Positions 61,952 through 64,000 of a stretch of DNA of 64,000 nt are shown piece after piece (the first letter of the stretch is position 1; each line of letters opens with the position of its first letter). The stretch covers positions 992,001 through 1,056,000 of the forward strand of contig NZ_CP100425.1 of assembly GCF_023151555.2 (NCBI RefSeq). Direction: 5' to 3'. Source of the DNA: Photobacterium sp. CCB-ST2H9 (GTDB lineage Bacteria; Pseudomonadota; Gammaproteobacteria; Enterobacterales; Vibrionaceae). The notes beneath the pieces are model-generated. The model was given only the letters and a program-made list of their open reading frames with translations. It was not told the origin of the DNA and made no database searches. The translations under genes and the position numbers were made by a program.

Positions 61952-64000
61952 TTATCGTTTTCGTTCGATGGCGTGTTCAATTACGCGTTTAAATGGGGGC
62001 AATGAATCGAGCAGTGCTTTACCGTATCGCCGTGTAATCACCCGACGGTCGAGCAGGACAACTCTACCAAAGTCCTGCTCTTTACGCAGCAATCTCCCGA
62101 CGGATTGAATCAGCTTTTTACTGGCTTCCGGAACAGCAATTTGTAAAAAGGGATTACCGCCACGGCTTTCAATGTATTCGGCATGGGCTTCCTCGACAGG
62201 TGAGGTTGGTACCGCGAACGGAATCTTGGTAATGATTAAATTTCTCAGCAAGTGGCCCGGTAAGTCGAGGCCTTCGGAAAAACTGCCGGTGCCGAATAAC
62301 ACGCTGACTTTGCCCTGTTCACAGTGGCTCTTGTGCTTTTCCAGCAGGGAAGTCCGGGATTCTTCTCCCTGAACCAGCAATGCCCAGCCATTTTTTTCAC
62401 ACTGGGGCCGGATGGCCTCTGCGACTTTGTTCATTTGCCAGTATGAGGCAAACAGCACCAGGCTGGCGGTTTCGCCTTCCAGATATTCCGGAAGGGTTTC
62501 AATCAGTAAATCCGTGAACTGATCCGCCTGAGGTTCATACTTCATTTGCGGAATGACTAAGCGTCCGTTGTTCTGATAATCGAACGGCGAAGCCAGAGCC
62601 AGAAAGCGTGCGCCCTCATTTTCCTGAATTCCGGCCTGACGGCAGAAGTAACTGAACTGATTGAGCGCACGCAGGGTTGCTGACACCAGAATTGCCCCCG
62701 CGGCACGGCTCCAGAGCAGCTGATCTAACCGGTAGCCAATCTCCAGGGGCGAAACCTGCACAATATAATCACCTTCCTGTTCCGGGCTTTTTTCAAGCCA
62801 GCGGGCTAAAGGGGCGCCTTTATCTTTGTCCGGCTGGGCCATCAGGGTCCAGACTTTTTCCAGATTTTCCAGACGTTGCAGGTAAAAGCCTGATTCGGAG
62901 AGTGCCGGTTCAGCAGATCGTGCCGTTACTTCGTCATCTTTGAGGCGTTCGGTGATCATCTCGTGAATTTTCGCCAGTGACTGCCGCGCTTTCTTGCTGG
63001 CATCCCGGCATCCCTGAGCTTCTTCTGCCAGCCATGCAGGCAGCTCTCCATGGGGAAAACGGTAACTGCCATCTTTGCTGAAAACAGCTGGGTCGACCTG
63101 GCTGGACAGTTGTCTCAGTGTGGGAACAAGATGCTGGATAGACTCTTGCAGCGTGGTCTGGAAGCGTCCGGACTTTTGCAGGTCGGCGAGTTCCGCCAGT
63201 TTACTGACCGACTGATTGAGTTTTTCAAGCCAGTTGCTGGCACCCTTCAGGCTGGCGGCGGCAGCAGAAAAGTCTCTGGCGACCTGCGGTAGATGGTGTG
63301 CCTCATCGATGGCATAAATCGTCTGCTCGGGTTCTGGCAGAATGATGCCGCCACCCAGCTCCAGATCAGCCATCAATAACGCATGGTTGGCGATCACAAC
63401 ATCGGCTTTATCCAGGTGCTCCCGCGCCTTTGCAAAAGGACAGTGGCGGTGTTTGGCCATGCCTGAATGGCAACTGTGTTTATCGGACACAATTTGCTGC
63501 CAGACACGGTCAGGAATGACCGTCGGCCAGCTGTCCCGGTCACCATCCCATTTATTTTGCTGCCAGGCTGTCAGCATTCGCTTCAGCAGGCTGAGGTCCG
63601 ATTTTTTGGGTTTTTCCTGCCATAGCGCCAGCTGACCGTCATCTTGTCCTGAGCAACTGGCTTCCAGCTTGTGGCTGCAGCAGTAACGTTGACGTCCCTT
63701 TGCCAGGATAAAACTAAATTCTTTGGGAAAAATTTGCGCAAAGAGCGGCAGATCCTTATGAATCAATTGCTCCTGAAGCGCGACTGTTGCTGTGGCGATG
63801 AGTACCTTCTTATTGTTAAAGAGTGCGTAAGGAATACATCCAAGCAAATAAGACAGAGATTTCCCGATGCCGGTTCCGGCTTCAGCAACCAGCATTCTGT
63901 TTTTGGCGTGATACTCACCTGCCAGTGTTTTGGCAATTTCAGCGACCAGATAATTCTGTGCACGACGGGGAATAAAGTGATCCAATTGTGCACTCAGGTT
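61952..64000 (-). CDS. dinG: ATP-dependent helicase DinG (5' end beyond the window)
   Basis: At least 682 residues are present; the start lies past base 64000 (the frame runs open to the edge as NLSAQLDHFIPRRAQN). Walker A is AEAGTGIGKSLSY, the DEAH box is AIDEAHHLP, and the cysteines in RQRYCCSHKLEASC and KHRHCPFAKA can form the iron-sulfur cluster of the XPD/DinG group. C-terminal motifs V/VI are GTGSFSEGLDLPG and QSVGRLLRKEQDFG. It is a 5'-3' helicase that clears structured DNA and R-loops. The sequence follows DinG more than YoaA. Confidence 0.9.
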   Translation of the reverse strand, partial: NLSAQLDHFIPRRAQNYLVAEIAKTLAGEYHAKNRMLVAEAGTGIGKSLSYLLGCIPYALFNNKKVLIATATVALQEQLIHKDLPLFAQIFPKEFSFILAKGRQRYCCSHKLEASCSGQDDGQLALWQEKPKKSDLSLLKRMLTAWQQNKWDGDRDSWPTVIPDRVWQQIVSDKHSCHSGMAKHRHCPFAKAREHLDKADVVIANHALLMADLELGGGIILPEPEQTIYAIDEAHHLPQVARDFSAAAASLKGASNWLEKLNQSVSKLAELADLQKSGRFQTTLQESIQHLVPTLRQLSSQVDPAVFSKDGSYRFPHGELPAWLAEEAQGCRDASKKARQSLAKIHEMITERLKDDEVTARSAEPALSESGFYLQRLENLEKVWTLMAQPDKDKGAPLARWLEKSPEQEGDYIVQVSPLEIGYRLDQLLWSRAAGAILVSATLRALNQFSYFCRQAGIQENEGARFLALASPFDYQNNGRLVIPQMKYEPQADQFTDLLIETLPEYLEGETASLVLFASYWQMNKVAEAIRPQCEKNGWALLVQGEESRTSLLEKHKSHCEQGKVSVLFGTGSFSEGLDLPGHLLRNLIITKIPFAVPTSPVEEAHAEYIESRGGNPFLQIAVPEASKKLIQSVGRLLRKEQDFGRVVLLDRRVITRRYGKALLDSLPPFKRVIEHAIERKR

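Noticed and set aside
61952..64000. Helicase as YoaA instead of DinG
   Set aside because: The N-terminal HFIPRRAQ and AKTLAGEY stretch and the cysteine spacing follow DinG.
1..64000. CRISPR arrays, tRNA/rRNA genes, insertion sequences, prophage
   Set aside because: Both strands were read for repeat-spacer arrays, cloverleaf or rRNA stretches, transposases and phage proteins; none was found.

Overview
The window reads as the chromosome of a gammaproteobacterium, most likely one of the Vibrionaceae (Photobacterium, Grimontia or Enterovibrio type). This is inferred from gene content: a thermostable-hemolysin-family protein, a proVWX osmolyte transporter, a yiaVW pair, a rarD-like gene, and a dinG / priC / ybaM neighbourhood. 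No rRNA, tRNA, CRISPR array, phage gene or recognisable transposase was seen.

Layout. 0-10.4 kb is an accessory, visibly AT-richer region. It holds an LtrA-like membrane protein, three paralogous dienelactone-hydrolase-like enzymes with a cysteine nucleophile, a membrane-anchored flavodoxin, AraC and LysR regulators, and decaying oxidoreductase and TetR genes. 10.6-16.7 kb is one compact operon (alpha-oxoamine synthase, MFS exporter, and both subunits of a biotin-dependent acyl-CoA carboxylase). It diverges from its own LysR gene across a perfect 11-bp-arm palindrome and ends in a clear terminator. It looks like a small biosynthesis-plus-export cluster. 17.7-23.8 kb carries a frameshifted MFS gene, an HTH regulator, a lipoprotein, a LysR gene with two small unknowns, and a secreted HAD phosphatase behind a near-consensus CRP site.

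23.9-42.1 kb is a run of short units: a beta-CASP metallo-beta-lactamase with a ferritin-like partner, divergent ampC/ampR, divergent WYL regulator/GST, a c-type cytochrome, a secreted HEAT-repeat protein with vitellogenin-like layout plus a beta-rich secreted partner, a roughly 1 kb AT-rich gene-free stretch, MFS/AraC, an unknown 502-residue protein, a penicillin-acylase-family enzyme and an orphan siderophore-binding protein. 42.4-48.0 kb holds an MFP-ABC-permease export operon, rarD and yiaVW. 48.2-51.6 kb is proVWX.

51.8-58.4 kb is a six-gene operon: thermostable-hemolysin/GNAT-like protein, an adenylate-forming ligase fused to a haem-oxygenase-like diiron domain, an SDR, a TPR protein, and a QseB/PmrA-like response regulator with its kinase. 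A perfect tandem CTTAAG-N5-CTTAAG box sits at promoter distance upstream. The layout suggests fatty-acid-derived chemistry placed under its own two-component system, and this is the strongest candidate in the window for an undescribed system. 58.6-64 kb returns to housekeeping: a GlsB-like membrane protein and a packed dinG-TSUP-priC-deacetylase-ybaM cluster, with dinG cut by the window edge.
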